Below are positions 22,544 to 32,600 of a DNA stretch of 64,000 bases, in pieces. The number at the start of each line of letters is the position of its first letter. Within the stretch, counting starts at the first letter, position 1. Below the pieces are notes generated by a model. The model was given only the letters and a program-made list of their open reading frames with translations. It was not told where the DNA came from and ran no database searches. The translations under genes were made by a program, and so were the position numbers. The stretch is from CAYJLF01 sp964371055 (lineage in GTDB: Bacteria; Eisenbacteria; RBG-16-71-46; CAIMUX01), in the NCBI GenBank assembly GCA_964371055.1, contig CAYJLF010000003.1, forward strand, positions 124,001 through 188,000, read 5' to 3'.

Positions 22544-23323
22544 CTACTTGGTCTGTAATTCTGCGACTGTCATCTGATTCTTCACGCCGTTCACACCCTG
22601 GAGATCCTCAACCAGCTTGGTGACCAGGGACTTCTCCGCGTCGTTTTTGGCGATGCCGGTCAGCGTGACCTCGCCGTCGCGAGTCGTGACGGTCGTCTTG
22701 ATGGCGCTGGTCGAGCGGTGAGTGAAGAGGGCCATCTTGACCTGGGCGGTGATCGACGCGTCATCGATCTTCTCGCCCATGGTCCGCTCTGTCGTCTCCG
22801 GGCTCGCCGCCACCGTCATCTCGTTTCTCACCTCCTTCACGCCCTCGATATCGCTCGCGTATTCGGAGGTCAGTTCCTTCTGCGCGGTGCTGGAGGCGAT
22901 GCCTCTCAGCGTCACGATGCCATCTGTGACGGAGACGTCGGTGCCGCGGCCTTTGACGTGACGATGAAACAGCAGAGCGAGCTTAACCTTACGGCCGATC
23001 CACGTATCCGCGTTGTCGGCGGCGATCTCCGCCGGTGTCGCCAGTTGATTGTCGACCCGGGTGACCCCGGGAAGATTCGCCGCGGTGTCCTCAGCCATAG
23101 CCTTGTGGGACTCTTCGGCCACCGTTCCGCGCAACGTGACGACACCATCCTTGGACTCGACCTTGACCGCATCGTCTTTGAGATAGACCCTGTAGACATA
23201 GCTCTGGTTAAACGCCGACTTGATCTGATCATCGGTTGCGGACGCGCGTGCCGGCGTTCCGATGGCGAAGGTGGCGGCCGCAACCGCCAGCAGTGCCAGG
23301 GAACAGACTGCCTTCCGATTCAT
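22544..23323 (-). CDS. Periplasmic triple BON-domain protein (OsmY-like)
   Basis: 259 residues. The ATG at 23323 has GGAGG upstream (GGAGGTACTAGC) and begins a signal peptide ending near PARA. Three BON domains of ~65 residues (about 30-100, 105-180, 190-259) each carry a K-x-G-x-V-x-L-x-G core: KDGVVTLRGTV, TDGIVTLRGIA and RDGEVTLTGIA. BON proteins bind phospholipid surfaces and are often stress-induced. The downstream PRC-barrel gene order suggests a general stress pair; both are on the minus strand. Confidence 0.88.
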   Translation of the reverse strand: MNRKAVCSLALLAVAAATFAIGTPARASATDDQIKSAFNQSYVYRVYLKDDAVKVESKDGVVTLRGTVAEESHKAMAEDTAANLPGVTRVDNQLATPAEIAADNADTWIGRKVKLALLFHRHVKGRGTDVSVTDGIVTLRGIASSTAQKELTSEYASDIEGVKEVRNEMTVAASPETTERTMGEKIDDASITAQVKMALFTHRSTSAIKTTVTTRDGEVTLTGIAKNDAEKSLVTKLVEDLQGVNGVKNQMTVAELQTK

Positions 23324-23492
23324 GCTAGTACCTCCGGTTCTTCGGTCGTCGCGGGGGTGTGCCCCCCTTTGATGGAACATTTCAAGCGCACGGGTCCCAC
23401 GATCCGCTGGGAGTCACCCGTGGCCGCCGGTCCGATGCCCGCGTCGCCGGTCGGGCTCCGGGGGGCGTCGCGCGCACCCCTGTCCTCAACGC

Positions 23493-23876
23493 CTACAACT
23501 TCCAGTAGGGCTCGTAGCCGTAGTAGTTGTGGATGCCGCTACCCCATGTGCGGTCAGCAAAGTCGGGCCACTTGGAGTCCTTCTCAAACCCCGGGGCCGT
23601 CTCGAGCTTCTCCTTGTCAACGTTGAGGATGAGCTTCTGCTCCGTGGAGGAGAACTCGAACGCCTTCCACGGCATGGCGAACAGCTTGGTCCCCATGCCC
23701 ATGAAGCCGCCGAAGGAGAGAACCGCGTAGGCGAGGCGGCCCTCCCTGGCGTCGATGACCAACTCGTGGATCTTGCCGAGATTCTCATTCTGGCGATTGA
23801 CCACGCTCTCCCCGATGATCGTCGATGCCGAAACGGCACCGTACATGGTCTCAGATTTCTCGATGGAAGCACCCAT
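23493..23876 (-). CDS. PRC-barrel domain protein
   Basis: 127 residues. AGGAG lies about 7 nt before the ATG. The PRC-barrel core spans ~18-90 (STIIGESVVNRQNENLGKI, then ELVIDAREGRLAYAVLSFGG, then KLFAMPWKAF), and the tail has WGSGIHNYYGYEPYW. No signal peptide. PRC-barrel proteins of this length are small soluble adaptors, often in stress regulons with BON proteins. It lies 169 bp upstream of the BON gene on the same strand, so it is possibly but not certainly co-transcribed. Confidence 0.85.
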   Translation of the reverse strand: MGASIEKSETMYGAVSASTIIGESVVNRQNENLGKIHELVIDAREGRLAYAVLSFGGFMGMGTKLFAMPWKAFEFSSTEQKLILNVDKEKLETAPGFEKDSKWPDFADRTWGSGIHNYYGYEPYWKL

Positions 23877-24172
23877 ACCGCGCTCCTCTCACATTGCGTG
23901 CTGCGAGTCACTGCTGGCGCCTGCCAGATCAGTTCACTTACGCGTGCAGCAATATGCGTTCCACCCGCGGGTGCCTGGGTAACCGCATGAGGCGGCGAGC
24001 CATGGACAGCGAAGCCGGGCCGGGGACACGTCCAACCGCCATCAGAGTGATGGACGGAGCCATCAAGATGGCCAAGCGGGATCCCGCAGTCGGTCGTGGA
24101 TATCATCGACTGCCCGGGACCCCGCGAGCCAGCCGCGGACAGGCGCGGCAGGGGGGGTTCTTCAGTATGCTC
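23877..24172. other. 296 bp intergenic region without visible gene
   Basis: Between the PRC-barrel gene start and the livK stop. It contains one 12-bp palindrome (CACCCGCGGGTG at 23962-23973) without a T-tract. I see nothing else supportable. Confidence 0.5.
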
Positions 24173-25345
24173 CTACGGCTCGATCCGCGTGTGGAACCGG
24201 AACGCCCCGTCCTGGATCCGGATGATGACCGCGCTCTTGACCGGATCCCCCGTGCCGCTGAAGCGCATCGTCCCGGTGATCCCCTCGTAGTTCTGGATTT
24301 CGGCCAGAGCGTTGCGGATCGCTTCGCGGTCGGCGGAGCCGGCGGCGCTGAGCGCGTCGATGATGAGACCGAAGGCGTCAGTCGTCAGGGCGGCGACGTC
24401 ATCCGGATCGACGCCGAAAGCGGCATGGTAGACGCGAATGAACTCCGCCACCTGCGGCGTGGCGGTGTCGGCCGCGTAATGCGTGCTGAAGTAGTACCCC
24501 TCGCAGGCGCCGGCGCAGAGCTTCAACAGCTCCGAGCTCCCCCATGAGTCGCTCCCCAGGATCGGGACCTTGCTCAGTCCGAGACGCTGCGCCTGTTGGA
24601 TCTGCAACGGCACTTCGCTGTAGTAGTTCGGCAGGAAGAGCACATCCGGGCCGGCGTTGGCGATCTTCGTGATCTGGGCGGAGAAGTCCTTGTCGCCGGT
24701 GGTATAGGTCTCGAAGGCCGCCACCAAGCCTCCGCCCGACTCGAAGGCGGCCTTGAACACTTCGGCGATCCCCTTGTTGTACTCCGAGGCGACGTCGTAG
24801 AGCACTGCGGCGCGGCGCGCCTGGAGATTGTCGAGGGCGAAGCGCGCCAGCAGCCCTCCCTGGAACGGATCGATGAAGCACGAGCGGAAGACGTACCGCT
24901 TGGGTGCGTTCGTCCGGGCGTCGAGCGTCAGCTTGGGATTGGTCGACCAGGGGCTGATCAGCACGGTGCGGTTGGCCTCGGCGATCTCCGAGGCGGGGAT
25001 GGCGTAGCGGCTGGCGTTGGGACCGATGATGGCGACGACCCGGTCCTGGGCGATCAGCTTCTGCGCAGCCGAGACCGACTGCTCCGCTTTGCCGGCGTTG
25101 TCCTCGACGAAGACCTTTATGGTGTGCGGCCGGCCGGCGATCGTCACTCCGCCCGATTCGTTGATCCGCCTGGCCGCCAGTTCCGCGGCGTTGCGGCACG
25201 ACGCACCCGCGGCCGCCAGGTCGCCGGTCAACTCGGCGATGACGCCGACCCGGATGACGGCGTCACCGCCGCTTCCTCCACCGCCACAGGATGAGAGGAG
25301 AAGTCCGAGGGCGAAGGCCATGACGATAGCTGCGCGGTGGAGCAT
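24173..25345 (-). CDS. livK: Branched-chain amino acid-type ABC substrate-binding lipoprotein
   Basis: 390 residues. Lipoprotein signal with lipobox LLSSC (cysteine ~20) and a Gly/Ser linker. The periplasmic binding protein type I fold begins VIRVGVIAELTGDLAAAG, with NAAELAARRINESGG, VVAIIGPNASRYAIPASEIAEANRTVLISPWSTNP and a hinge near EVFKAAFESGGG. Delivers branched-chain amino acids or related substrates to LivHM. It is separated from livHMGF by 4.4 kb of unrelated genes. The symbol reflects family, not proven ligand. Confidence 0.88.
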   Translation of the reverse strand: MLHRAAIVMAFALGLLLSSCGGGGSGGDAVIRVGVIAELTGDLAAAGASCRNAAELAARRINESGGVTIAGRPHTIKVFVEDNAGKAEQSVSAAQKLIAQDRVVAIIGPNASRYAIPASEIAEANRTVLISPWSTNPKLTLDARTNAPKRYVFRSCFIDPFQGGLLARFALDNLQARRAAVLYDVASEYNKGIAEVFKAAFESGGGLVAAFETYTTGDKDFSAQITKIANAGPDVLFLPNYYSEVPLQIQQAQRLGLSKVPILGSDSWGSSELLKLCAGACEGYYFSTHYAADTATPQVAEFIRVYHAAFGVDPDDVAALTTDAFGLIIDALSAAGSADREAIRNALAEIQNYEGITGTMRFSGTGDPVKSAVIIRIQDGAFRFHTRIEP

Positions 25346-25482
25346 GCGTGCACCTCCCAGGTTCCGCCGATCCGACGCCGGCGCGCGGCCGGTCGGGCCG
25401 CGGCGATCACCGGGGCGTATTGGACCACAGACCCGGCGCGACGTTAACCGGATTGTCGCGGGATCCTGGATTCAGGAGCGTT

Positions 25483-26274
25483 TCAGAACGGCCAGGCGCC
25501 CGCTTTCCGCAGCGCCAGGAGATCCATGATGAGAGCGACGCCGTAGTGCAGGAAGGCTCCGAGGACGAAGCTGCGGGATCGCAGGGCGAGCGTTCCGAGC
25601 ACGATTCCGGCGACGATCGCGGAGAGGGTCTCGGGGAGCGGCTTGCCGAAGTGGACCATGCAGTAGGGGATCGTCATGATGGCGACCGCGTAGTACCCGA
25701 AGCGCCGCGCCAGGCCGAAGAGGAGAAACCCGCGGAAGAACGCCTCCAGCGAGACGAAGTGGAGAAAGTAGCAGAGTTCGTAGACCCAGAAGTGGGCGCC
25801 CCCGAGTCGGGTCCCGGCGTAGAACGGGTACTTCTGCTGAAAGCTCGACTGCGTGGCGGCCAGGAATAGGAGCGGGATCATGCCGAGGAAGAGAACGGCA
25901 TAGATCGGAAGGTGCCGTCCGAGGCCCCGGATCCGGTAGCCGTAATCGTCCGGGGGTTCGCGCAGGACGAACGCGATGAGGAGCAACGGAGCCACGATTC
26001 GCGTGAGGATGGCGACGGCAGCCCAGCTGACGTAGGGAGCGAGGTCGAGATAGGGCCAGTCGCCGCCGAAGCGGCCGGCCACCCAGCCCAGGTGATGTTC
26101 CCGGAAGTATGCGGTGCGGCCGAAGTAGTAGAAGAGAGTGAGCAGGACCGGAGTCGACAGCAGCACCAGCAGCGTCCGCCCGTCCATCGCCGGACCGCCG
26201 GGGTTGCGTCGCAGGTCGCTGGCGAGTGTCTCGATGCGCCGGCGCAGGCTCGGCGCGCCCCTCTCCCGCGCCAC
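25483..26274 (-). CDS. CPBP-family intramembrane glutamic protease homologue
   Basis: 263 residues with about seven TM helices. CPBP/Abi motifs: motif 1 EAFFRGFLLFGL (E-A-x-x-R in place of the more usual E-E-x-x-x-R), motif 2 MVHFGKPLPE and motif 3 FLHYGVALIMD. The GTG start lies 3 nt after the phosphatase stop, with GGAGG in its end, so the two are translationally linked. Members process prenylated proteins or regulate membrane-bound factors. Coupling to a SpoIIE-type phosphatase suggests a role in the same signalling unit, which is inference. Confidence 0.85.
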   Translation of the reverse strand: MARERGAPSLRRRIETLASDLRRNPGGPAMDGRTLLVLLSTPVLLTLFYYFGRTAYFREHHLGWVAGRFGGDWPYLDLAPYVSWAAVAILTRIVAPLLLIAFVLREPPDDYGYRIRGLGRHLPIYAVLFLGMIPLLFLAATQSSFQQKYPFYAGTRLGGAHFWVYELCYFLHFVSLEAFFRGFLLFGLARRFGYYAVAIMTIPYCMVHFGKPLPETLSAIVAGIVLGTLALRSRSFVLGAFLHYGVALIMDLLALRKAGAWPF

Positions 26275-26277
26275 TCC

Positions 26278-28707
26278 TCACTTCCTCCGGGCCAGGATCA
26301 CCGTGATGTCGTCGGACTGCGGACCGGCGCCGGCGAACTCCTCGATCGAGGCAACGAGTCGCTGCAGGATCCGGCTGCACGGCTCGTGACGGAAGGCGCG
26401 CATCACCTCGAGGAGCCGCTCCGGTCCGTAGAAGCCTCCATCCTCGCTTCGCGCCTCCGGCACGCCGTCGGTGTAGATCGCGAGGAGCGAGCCCGGGTCC
26501 AGCACCGCCACCCCCTCCTCGTACATGATCTGGGGCAACATGCCGAGGATCAGCCCGCCGCCGGTGAGCTCCCGCGTCGTCCCGTCCGGTTGCAGCACCA
26601 GAGGGGCGTCATGTCCGGCATTGGCATAGCGCACCTCCCCCGTCTCGGGGTGGAGCAGGGCGATGAAGGCGGTGATGAACTTCCCCGGGTCGACGCTGGC
26701 GTGGATGAAACGGTTGATGCGAGCGAGCGACTCGGCCGCGCCGAGACGCGCCAGGTCCTGGCTGCGGAACGAAGCGCGGAAGGCGGACATGAGCAAGGCC
26801 GCGGGGGTGCCTTTGCCCGATACGTCCGCGACCGCGAGCGCGATCCGTCCGTCATCGAGCAGCAGGTAGTCGAAGTAGTCGCCTCCGACCTCGCGGGCCG
26901 GGAGGCTCATCCCCGCCAGCTCGACGTGCTCGAGGGAGGGCGGGGCCGAAGGGAGCAGACGCTCCTGGATCCCGCGGGCGACGCGCATCTCCTCCTCGTA
27001 GCGCTGCTGCTCCAGCTCCATCTCGCGGATTTTCTGCAGACCGGCCGACATCTGGTTGAACGAGGCGGCCACGCCCCACAGCTCGTCGTTCCCCTCCAGC
27101 GTGATCCGGTGATCCAGGCGGCCGGCCTCGAGCGCGCGCGTGCCGGAGGTGAGACCGCGGACGGCGCGGGTGATCGACCGGCTCATCTGGGAGACCATCC
27201 CGACCGTCACGGCCAGCGTGCCGAGGATGAGCACCGCGATGATGCCGAGAGCGATGAGGACGGCGTAGGCGAGAGGGTTTTCGCGCGTCACATCGAATAG
27301 GGAGACGATGGTCTCGCCCAGCGGAGAACTCGAGAGGAGCGGGACGGAGTGAACGGACCACTCGGTCCCGGACCACCGTAGAGAGGAGACGGTGGCGCCT
27401 CCCGGTGGTCGCCAACCCGAAGGGTTGCGGGGGCCGATGGCGGGGGTTGCGATGCGGACCGTCTCTTCCGCCGTCGAGGTCGAGTCGGAGTCGTCGTCCA
27501 ACTCCGCCTCGAAGTCCGCGACGAACCCGTCGACCGGGTCCGAGTGCGGTGCTTCCTCGTCGTCGCCGATCTGCACTCCCCCCGGTGATCGCACGACCGA
27601 GAGCGCGGGACGTATCTGGAGCGGCTGGCCGATCGCTTCGCTGATCCGCGCGACGAAGAGAGAGTCGACGAGGGCCAGCGCTTCGATCCGCTCGATACCT
27701 CCTCCTGCGGCGAGGTCGGTGGCGCGGGCGCGCAGCCAGAGAGAGCTGCCATCCCAGAGCAACGGTGTCTCCCGCGAGGATTCCGGGCGCGACAGGAGAG
27801 AGTCGGCGGGGAACCGCGGCTCCGCGCCTTCCAGATGGAAGGCGCCCGCGCGATCCCGCCACAGCACCACCTGGGCGGTGAAAGCCGGCCCGAAGGGTGC
27901 CGCCGGCGGGGGTTGGCCCTGCTCCACAGCGGAGCGGATCGTCGTGATCGCACGCTCTGATTCCGCGCGCAGCAGGCGAACGCCGAGCGTTCCGCGGTAG
28001 GTCGAGAGGTAGAGCGAGGAGGCCAGGAGGAGGAACGCGGCGCCGAGCACGAAGGGGATGACGGAGGCGAGCAGATGGGAGCCGACCAGCCGGCGGCCGA
28101 TGGAGCGGATCGAGAGGTGGATCCGGGACCCGGCGGCAGGAATGACGAGGGCCGCGTAGACCGCGCAGAGGACCGCGACCTCGCTGGCGAATCGAGCTGC
28201 CGGGTGGAACCACTCCGGCGGATCGGGAAGTCCGGTCGTGATGTTGATCCCGCAGAGGACGACCGAGATGAGCGCCGTGAGGGTGACGAGGAGGAGCCCC
28301 GCGGCCCCGAGGCGGTGCTGCCACCGGAACGACCAGAGGAACGGAATCGCCATCACGACCACCAGGCCCGTGACCTTGGAGGTCAGGGCGGCGAGAAGGA
28401 TGGCCAGGAGGAAGATCCGTTCGAACCAGGCGTGCCGGCGCGTGCGCGGGCGGTCCAGGCGGCAGAGACTCCAGAGAGACGCCGCCAGGGCGACAGCTCC
28501 GGCCCAGCGCAGAAGATCGATGAGAAACGAGGGTCCGGTGATGGCATGCCGGGCCAGCAATGCGGCCAAGGCCGGGGCGGCGATCCGGGCCAGGGCCAGC
28601 CCGACGACCCAGAGGAACAGAATCCCTCGGAGGCCGGGCGATGGGCGGCGCCACGCCCACGCGGCGATCAGAAGCGGACCCAGCAGATAGAGCAGCACGG
28701 CAAACAT
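26278..28707 (-). CDS. Membrane SpoIIE/RsbU-type PP2C phosphatase with HAMP domain
   Basis: 809 residues from the ATG at 28707 (GGGAGG 5 nt upstream). N-terminal block of several TM helices (~1-180), a further TM (~215-240), a large extracytoplasmic sensor (~245-480), a TM (~500-525), HAMP (~525-580), a short coiled coil (EMELEQQRYEEEM) and a SpoIIE phosphatase domain. The phosphatase region has ERLLPSAPP, the metal aspartates in REVGGDYFDY and VADVSGKG, and the late aspartate in AIYTDGVPE. Such enzymes dephosphorylate anti-anti-sigma STAS proteins. No STAS or anti-sigma gene lies nearby, so the target is elsewhere. Confidence 0.9.
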   Translation of the reverse strand: MFAVLLYLLGPLLIAAWAWRRPSPGLRGILFLWVVGLALARIAAPALAALLARHAITGPSFLIDLLRWAGAVALAASLWSLCRLDRPRTRRHAWFERIFLLAILLAALTSKVTGLVVVMAIPFLWSFRWQHRLGAAGLLLVTLTALISVVLCGINITTGLPDPPEWFHPAARFASEVAVLCAVYAALVIPAAGSRIHLSIRSIGRRLVGSHLLASVIPFVLGAAFLLLASSLYLSTYRGTLGVRLLRAESERAITTIRSAVEQGQPPPAAPFGPAFTAQVVLWRDRAGAFHLEGAEPRFPADSLLSRPESSRETPLLWDGSSLWLRARATDLAAGGGIERIEALALVDSLFVARISEAIGQPLQIRPALSVVRSPGGVQIGDDEEAPHSDPVDGFVADFEAELDDDSDSTSTAEETVRIATPAIGPRNPSGWRPPGGATVSSLRWSGTEWSVHSVPLLSSSPLGETIVSLFDVTRENPLAYAVLIALGIIAVLILGTLAVTVGMVSQMSRSITRAVRGLTSGTRALEAGRLDHRITLEGNDELWGVAASFNQMSAGLQKIREMELEQQRYEEEMRVARGIQERLLPSAPPSLEHVELAGMSLPAREVGGDYFDYLLLDDGRIALAVADVSGKGTPAALLMSAFRASFRSQDLARLGAAESLARINRFIHASVDPGKFITAFIALLHPETGEVRYANAGHDAPLVLQPDGTTRELTGGGLILGMLPQIMYEEGVAVLDPGSLLAIYTDGVPEARSEDGGFYGPERLLEVMRAFRHEPCSRILQRLVASIEEFAGAGPQSDDITVILARRK

Positions 28708-28750
28708 GGTGCCTCCCTCGATCGCGCCGACGAGGAGGGAGCATAGCAGC

Positions 28751-28786
28751 AAAAAGAACCCCGGGTGGGAGCGAACCCACCCGGGG
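28751..28786 (-). terminator. Strong rho-independent terminator of the PEP-CTERM gene
   Basis: A perfect 11-bp stem (CCCCGGGTGGG paired with CCCACCCGGGG, 28759-28786) with a 6-nt loop, followed on the minus strand by TTCTTTTT. It starts 36 bp after the PEP-CTERM stop and insulates the phosphatase gene. Confidence 0.9.
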
Positions 28787-28821
28787 ACCCCGTGCAGAGT
28801 GAGAACCGGAAAGAGAGTCGG

Positions 28822-29478
28822 TTACCGACGGCGACGCAGCGCCATGCCTCCGAACGAGAGGGCCAGACCAAGTCCGAGGAGCACGAGCGAGCCGGCTTCC
28901 GGAACGGGGCCGATCATCGCCTGGCCGTATCCGCCGGTGGGGCGGAAGTAGGCGGCCTGCGAGAGCTGGCCGGCCGAGGATGCGATCATGCCGGAGGCCT
29001 CGTTCGCGACCGAGGAGGCGAGCCCGCCGGTGTAGCGGAAGCTGCCGGTGGCGAACCCGTCCCCGTTGTCGACCACGACGTCCCAGAGGGCGAGCTGCAG
29101 CGCGGCGGCCTTGGCGGAGACGGTGGAGAGACCGGAGTAGGTCTGGTAGAGCCACGCCGCGCGCCCGCCGTTCGTCAGGGAGGCGGTGGTCAGGGGGTCA
29201 ACCTCGTACTCGGTCGGCAAGCTGATGAGATGGTCGAGATCGACGCAGTAGAGGTAGGCGAAGAAGTGGCCATCCGTCGGCGGCTTGGGGTTACCCAACG
29301 TGCCCCCCTGATATCCGGCGAAGCTGCCGGCCCAGAGGTTGAGATTGGATCCCTTGTAGGTGACGTGGGCGGTCGACTGGCCAAATCCCCAGTCCAGTCC
29401 AAGAACCATCGCCTGGGCCGGCACGGCGGCAACCAGAACCAGAACTGCCATAAGAATCATGATGTTAGCAAAGCGCAT
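28822..29478 (-). CDS. PEP-CTERM-anchored exported protein with thioester-like Cys/Gln motifs
   Basis: 218 residues from the ATG at 29478 (GAGGAG 6 nt upstream), with signal peptide MILMAVLVLVAAVPAQA. The last ~25 residues are a PEP-CTERM tail: VPEAGSLVLLGLGLALS then RRRR. The motif proline-glutamate is kept (VPEAG instead of VPEPA). The mature part has YC78VDL and AALQ128LALWDVV. This Cys/Gln pairing resembles thioester-forming adhesin domains, though that reading is inference. It should be cleaved by an exosortase, which is not in this window. Single-gene transcription unit. Confidence 0.85.
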   Translation of the reverse strand: MRFANIMILMAVLVLVAAVPAQAMVLGLDWGFGQSTAHVTYKGSNLNLWAGSFAGYQGGTLGNPKPPTDGHFFAYLYCVDLDHLISLPTEYEVDPLTTASLTNGGRAAWLYQTYSGLSTVSAKAAALQLALWDVVVDNGDGFATGSFRYTGGLASSVANEASGMIASSAGQLSQAAYFRPTGGYGQAMIGPVPEAGSLVLLGLGLALSFGGMALRRRR

Positions 29479-29537
29479 GGGTGTCTCCTCATGGGTGTCC
29501 TCCCCGCCGGGGCCTGAGTTATGACGGGGTTTCATCA

Positions 29538-29567
29538 ACTATAGAGGAATAGTGCAGCGACCGTCAA
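29538..29567 (-). promoter_or_regulatory. Sigma-70-like promoter of the PEP-CTERM gene
   Basis: Minus strand -35 TTGACG (29567-29562), 18-bp spacer, -10 TATAGT (29543-29538), each 5 of 6 to consensus. The predicted 5' leader is about 50 nt to the ATG at 29478. Confidence 0.6.
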
Positions 29568-29590
29568 CTTCATTTTCCATTTGACCGTCA
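29559..29590 (-). repeat. 8-bp direct repeat overlapping the -35 box
   Basis: TGACGGTC (minus strand) occurs at 29590-29583 and again at 29566-29559, 24 bp apart. The promoter-proximal copy overlaps the -35 hexamer. Candidate regulator site. Confidence 0.45.
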
Positions 29591-29692
29591 CTGTCGTCTG
29601 AAGACGTCGATATCTTTCGGCGGAGACGCGTGAGCCCGTCACCTGAGGACAGGAGTCGAGACAGTGTCGCAGTTGTGGCCTCTGTCTTGTGC

Positions 29693-32600
29693 CTACTCTC
29701 GCCAGTCGATGGGCGCCAGCCCGAAGATCCGGCGCACCCTGGTGCGCAGGTCGTCCATGACGGTATAGAACATCGGGATGATGACCAGGGTCAGCACGGT
29801 GGCGAACGCCAGGCCGAAGACGAAGGCGAAGCCGAGCGGGCGCCACTCCGCCTGGTCGACGATGAGCGGCATCAGTCCCAGGATCGTGGTGGCGGCGGTC
29901 AGGAGCACCGGACGGAGCCGGATCAGCGACGCCTCCACGACGGCCTCATCCCTCGAGAAGCCGGCTCGCCGGCGGGAGTTGATGTAGTCGACCAGAATGA
30001 TCGCGGAGTTCACGACGACGCCCGCCAGGCCGACCACGGCGATCAGGGCGATCAGGGCGAAGTTCTGTCCTCCGATCGCCAGGCCGTAGAGCGCGCCGAA
30101 GATCCCCATCGGGATCGTGGCGAGGATCACGAGCGGCTGCGTCAGGGACGAGAACTGGGCCACCATCAGGACGTAGATCAGGAGAATGGCGATGAGGAAG
30201 GCGAGCGACAGGCTCTGGAACGACTCGTTGAACTGTTCGAAGTCACCCCGATAATCGAAACGATACCCTGGAGGAAGCGGGAAGTCCTTGAGGTCGGACT
30301 GCAGTCGGCGCGAGATCTCGACCGCAGAGTTACCGGGGGCGTTGCTGGCGGTGACGCGCACCACTCGCTCGCGGTCGATGTGGTTGATTCCCGCGATGCC
30401 GGCGCGGCGGCCGATCTCCGCGACCTGCCCCAGCGGGACGAGGGTTCCGCTCAGGGAGGGGACCTGGAGCTGGGCGAGGTCGCCGCCATCCATCCGATAC
30501 TGAGGCGCCAGGCGGACGGTCACGTCGACGTCCTTGTCCTCCTGTCGAATGGTGGAAGCCTCGGCGCCGTTGACCGCGGCGCGCGTGGTGAGCGCGGCGC
30601 GGATCGGAATGACACCGGCCAGACCGGCCCTCTCGCGGTCCAGGCTGACCAGGATCTCCGGCGAACCTTCCTCGAGGTCGTCCTTGATGTCGACCGCGCC
30701 CGGCACGGCGCGCAACCTCTCCTGAACCGACTCGCTCAGCGATCGGAGCCGCTCCAGGTCCTCACCGATGATGCGCACCACGACCGGGGCGTCCTGCGGC
30801 GGGCCGCTGTCGACCGGGCGGAAATCGATGCGCGCGCCGGGGATCGACTGGAGGAACGGGCGCATCGAGTCCTGGATCTCCTGCGCGGTCAGGTCCCGCT
30901 GATCGTCATCCACCAGGTCGATGACGATCTGGGCGAAGTTCTCCGCCCCCCCGCCGAACGAGAAGTCGATCGTGCTGGTGCCGGAGTACCCGACATTGGC
31001 GACGTAGTGCTCGAGGTAGGGCTTCCAGCGTTCCTCCTCGAGGACCTCCTCGATCCGGCGGACGATGGCGTTGGTCGTTTCGACCCTCGTTCCGGAGGGA
31101 GCCTGCACGTTGATGTAGAGCTGCCCGACATCCGCCGGAGGGAACATCTCGACCTTGATGACTCCAAGGGCAATCAGCGCCACGGCTCCGATCGCGTAGG
31201 GTATCGAGCTGAGCAGAACCAGCCGGCGGTGGCGAAGCGCCCAGCGCATGAGCGTTCCGAAGCGGTCACGCAGCCAGCGGGTCCACCGATCTCCGCGCAT
31301 CATGCGTGTACCCTTGATCGCCAGTGGAGCCTTGATCCAGGTGGCCGAGAGGACGGGGTTCACCAGCATCGCCACGCCGAATGAGGCGAGCAGCGCCAGC
31401 GAGACGGTCTTGGGGATGTATCCCATGAACTCGCCCACCACGCCGCCCATGATGAGCATCGGCATGAAGGCGAAGACGGTGGTGAGGGTCGAGGTGAGGA
31501 TCGGCAGGGCGACCTCGGAGGCGCCGCGGGCCGCGGCCCAGGCGCGCAGCTTCGACATCGGAAGCGCCGACTCGGCCCCCGGATCGAGTTTCTCGTCGGG
31601 GATCGCATCGAGCTCGTCCCCGCGTGCGTCGAGCGTCGCCTCGTCCGGGGAGAGCCCGCAGGCGATCGCGGCGATGGCTCTCCGCTTGCGCTCCTGGAGA
31701 TGGCGATAGATGTTCTCGACCACGACGACCGCGTTGTCGACGATCATCCCGATGACGAGGATCAGGCTGAAGAGCACGATGTCGTTGATCGTGACCCGAG
31801 CCGCCCAGAGGAACGCCAGCGTGGTGAAGATGGTGAGCGGGATGACCGTGGCCACGACCGCGGCATTGCGCAGTCCCATGAAGAGGAAGAGGATGGCGGC
31901 CACGACCACGAATCCGTACTGGGCTGAGTTCCGCATCCGGGTGAGCGACCGTTCGATGAACTGGGATGACTCCCCCGTGATCTTGTACTCGGTGCCGGCC
32001 GGCAGAGAGGGACGGACCTCCTCGAGCTTCTCCTTGATCCGGCGGGTGACATCGATCGTGTTGGTTCCCTGGCGTTTCTTCACCGCCAGCGAGACCGTCG
32101 GCTTCCGCTCGAGGCGCGAGAAGGTGGATGCCTCCTTGATCCCGTCGCGGATGCCGGCCACGTCGCCCAGCCGGACGATGCCGGCGGCGCTTCCGGCCAC
32201 CACGACCGAGCGGAGGTCGTCGACGCCGCGCAGCTTCCCGTCGACCCGGACCTGGAAGTTGCTCCCGGCCATGTCGACGAGGCCGCCGGGAAGCTCGGCG
32301 TTGCTTCCCGCGATGGCGTCGATCAGGTCGAGGAGGGTCAACCGGTAGGTCTGGAGGCGGGAGAGGTCGGCGTCGACCTGGAACTCCCGCTCCGAACCGC
32401 CGATGATCGCCGCCTCGAGGACGTTCGGGATCCCCTCGAGTTCGGTCTGGAGGTCCTCGGCCGCCTCGGTCAGGGCGACGTAGTCATCGAGCCCGGTCAG
32501 GGAGATGACGACGATCGGAAAGTCGTTGAAGTTCAGTTCCAGCACTTCCGGGTCGAGGATGTCCCCGGGCAGGTCGCCCTTGACGTCGCTGACGATCTCC

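Noticed and set aside
29630..31384. 584-codon plus-strand frame inside the RND pump gene
   Set aside because: Antisense shadow made of D/R/E/H-rich runs; the RND gene on the other strand is unmistakable.
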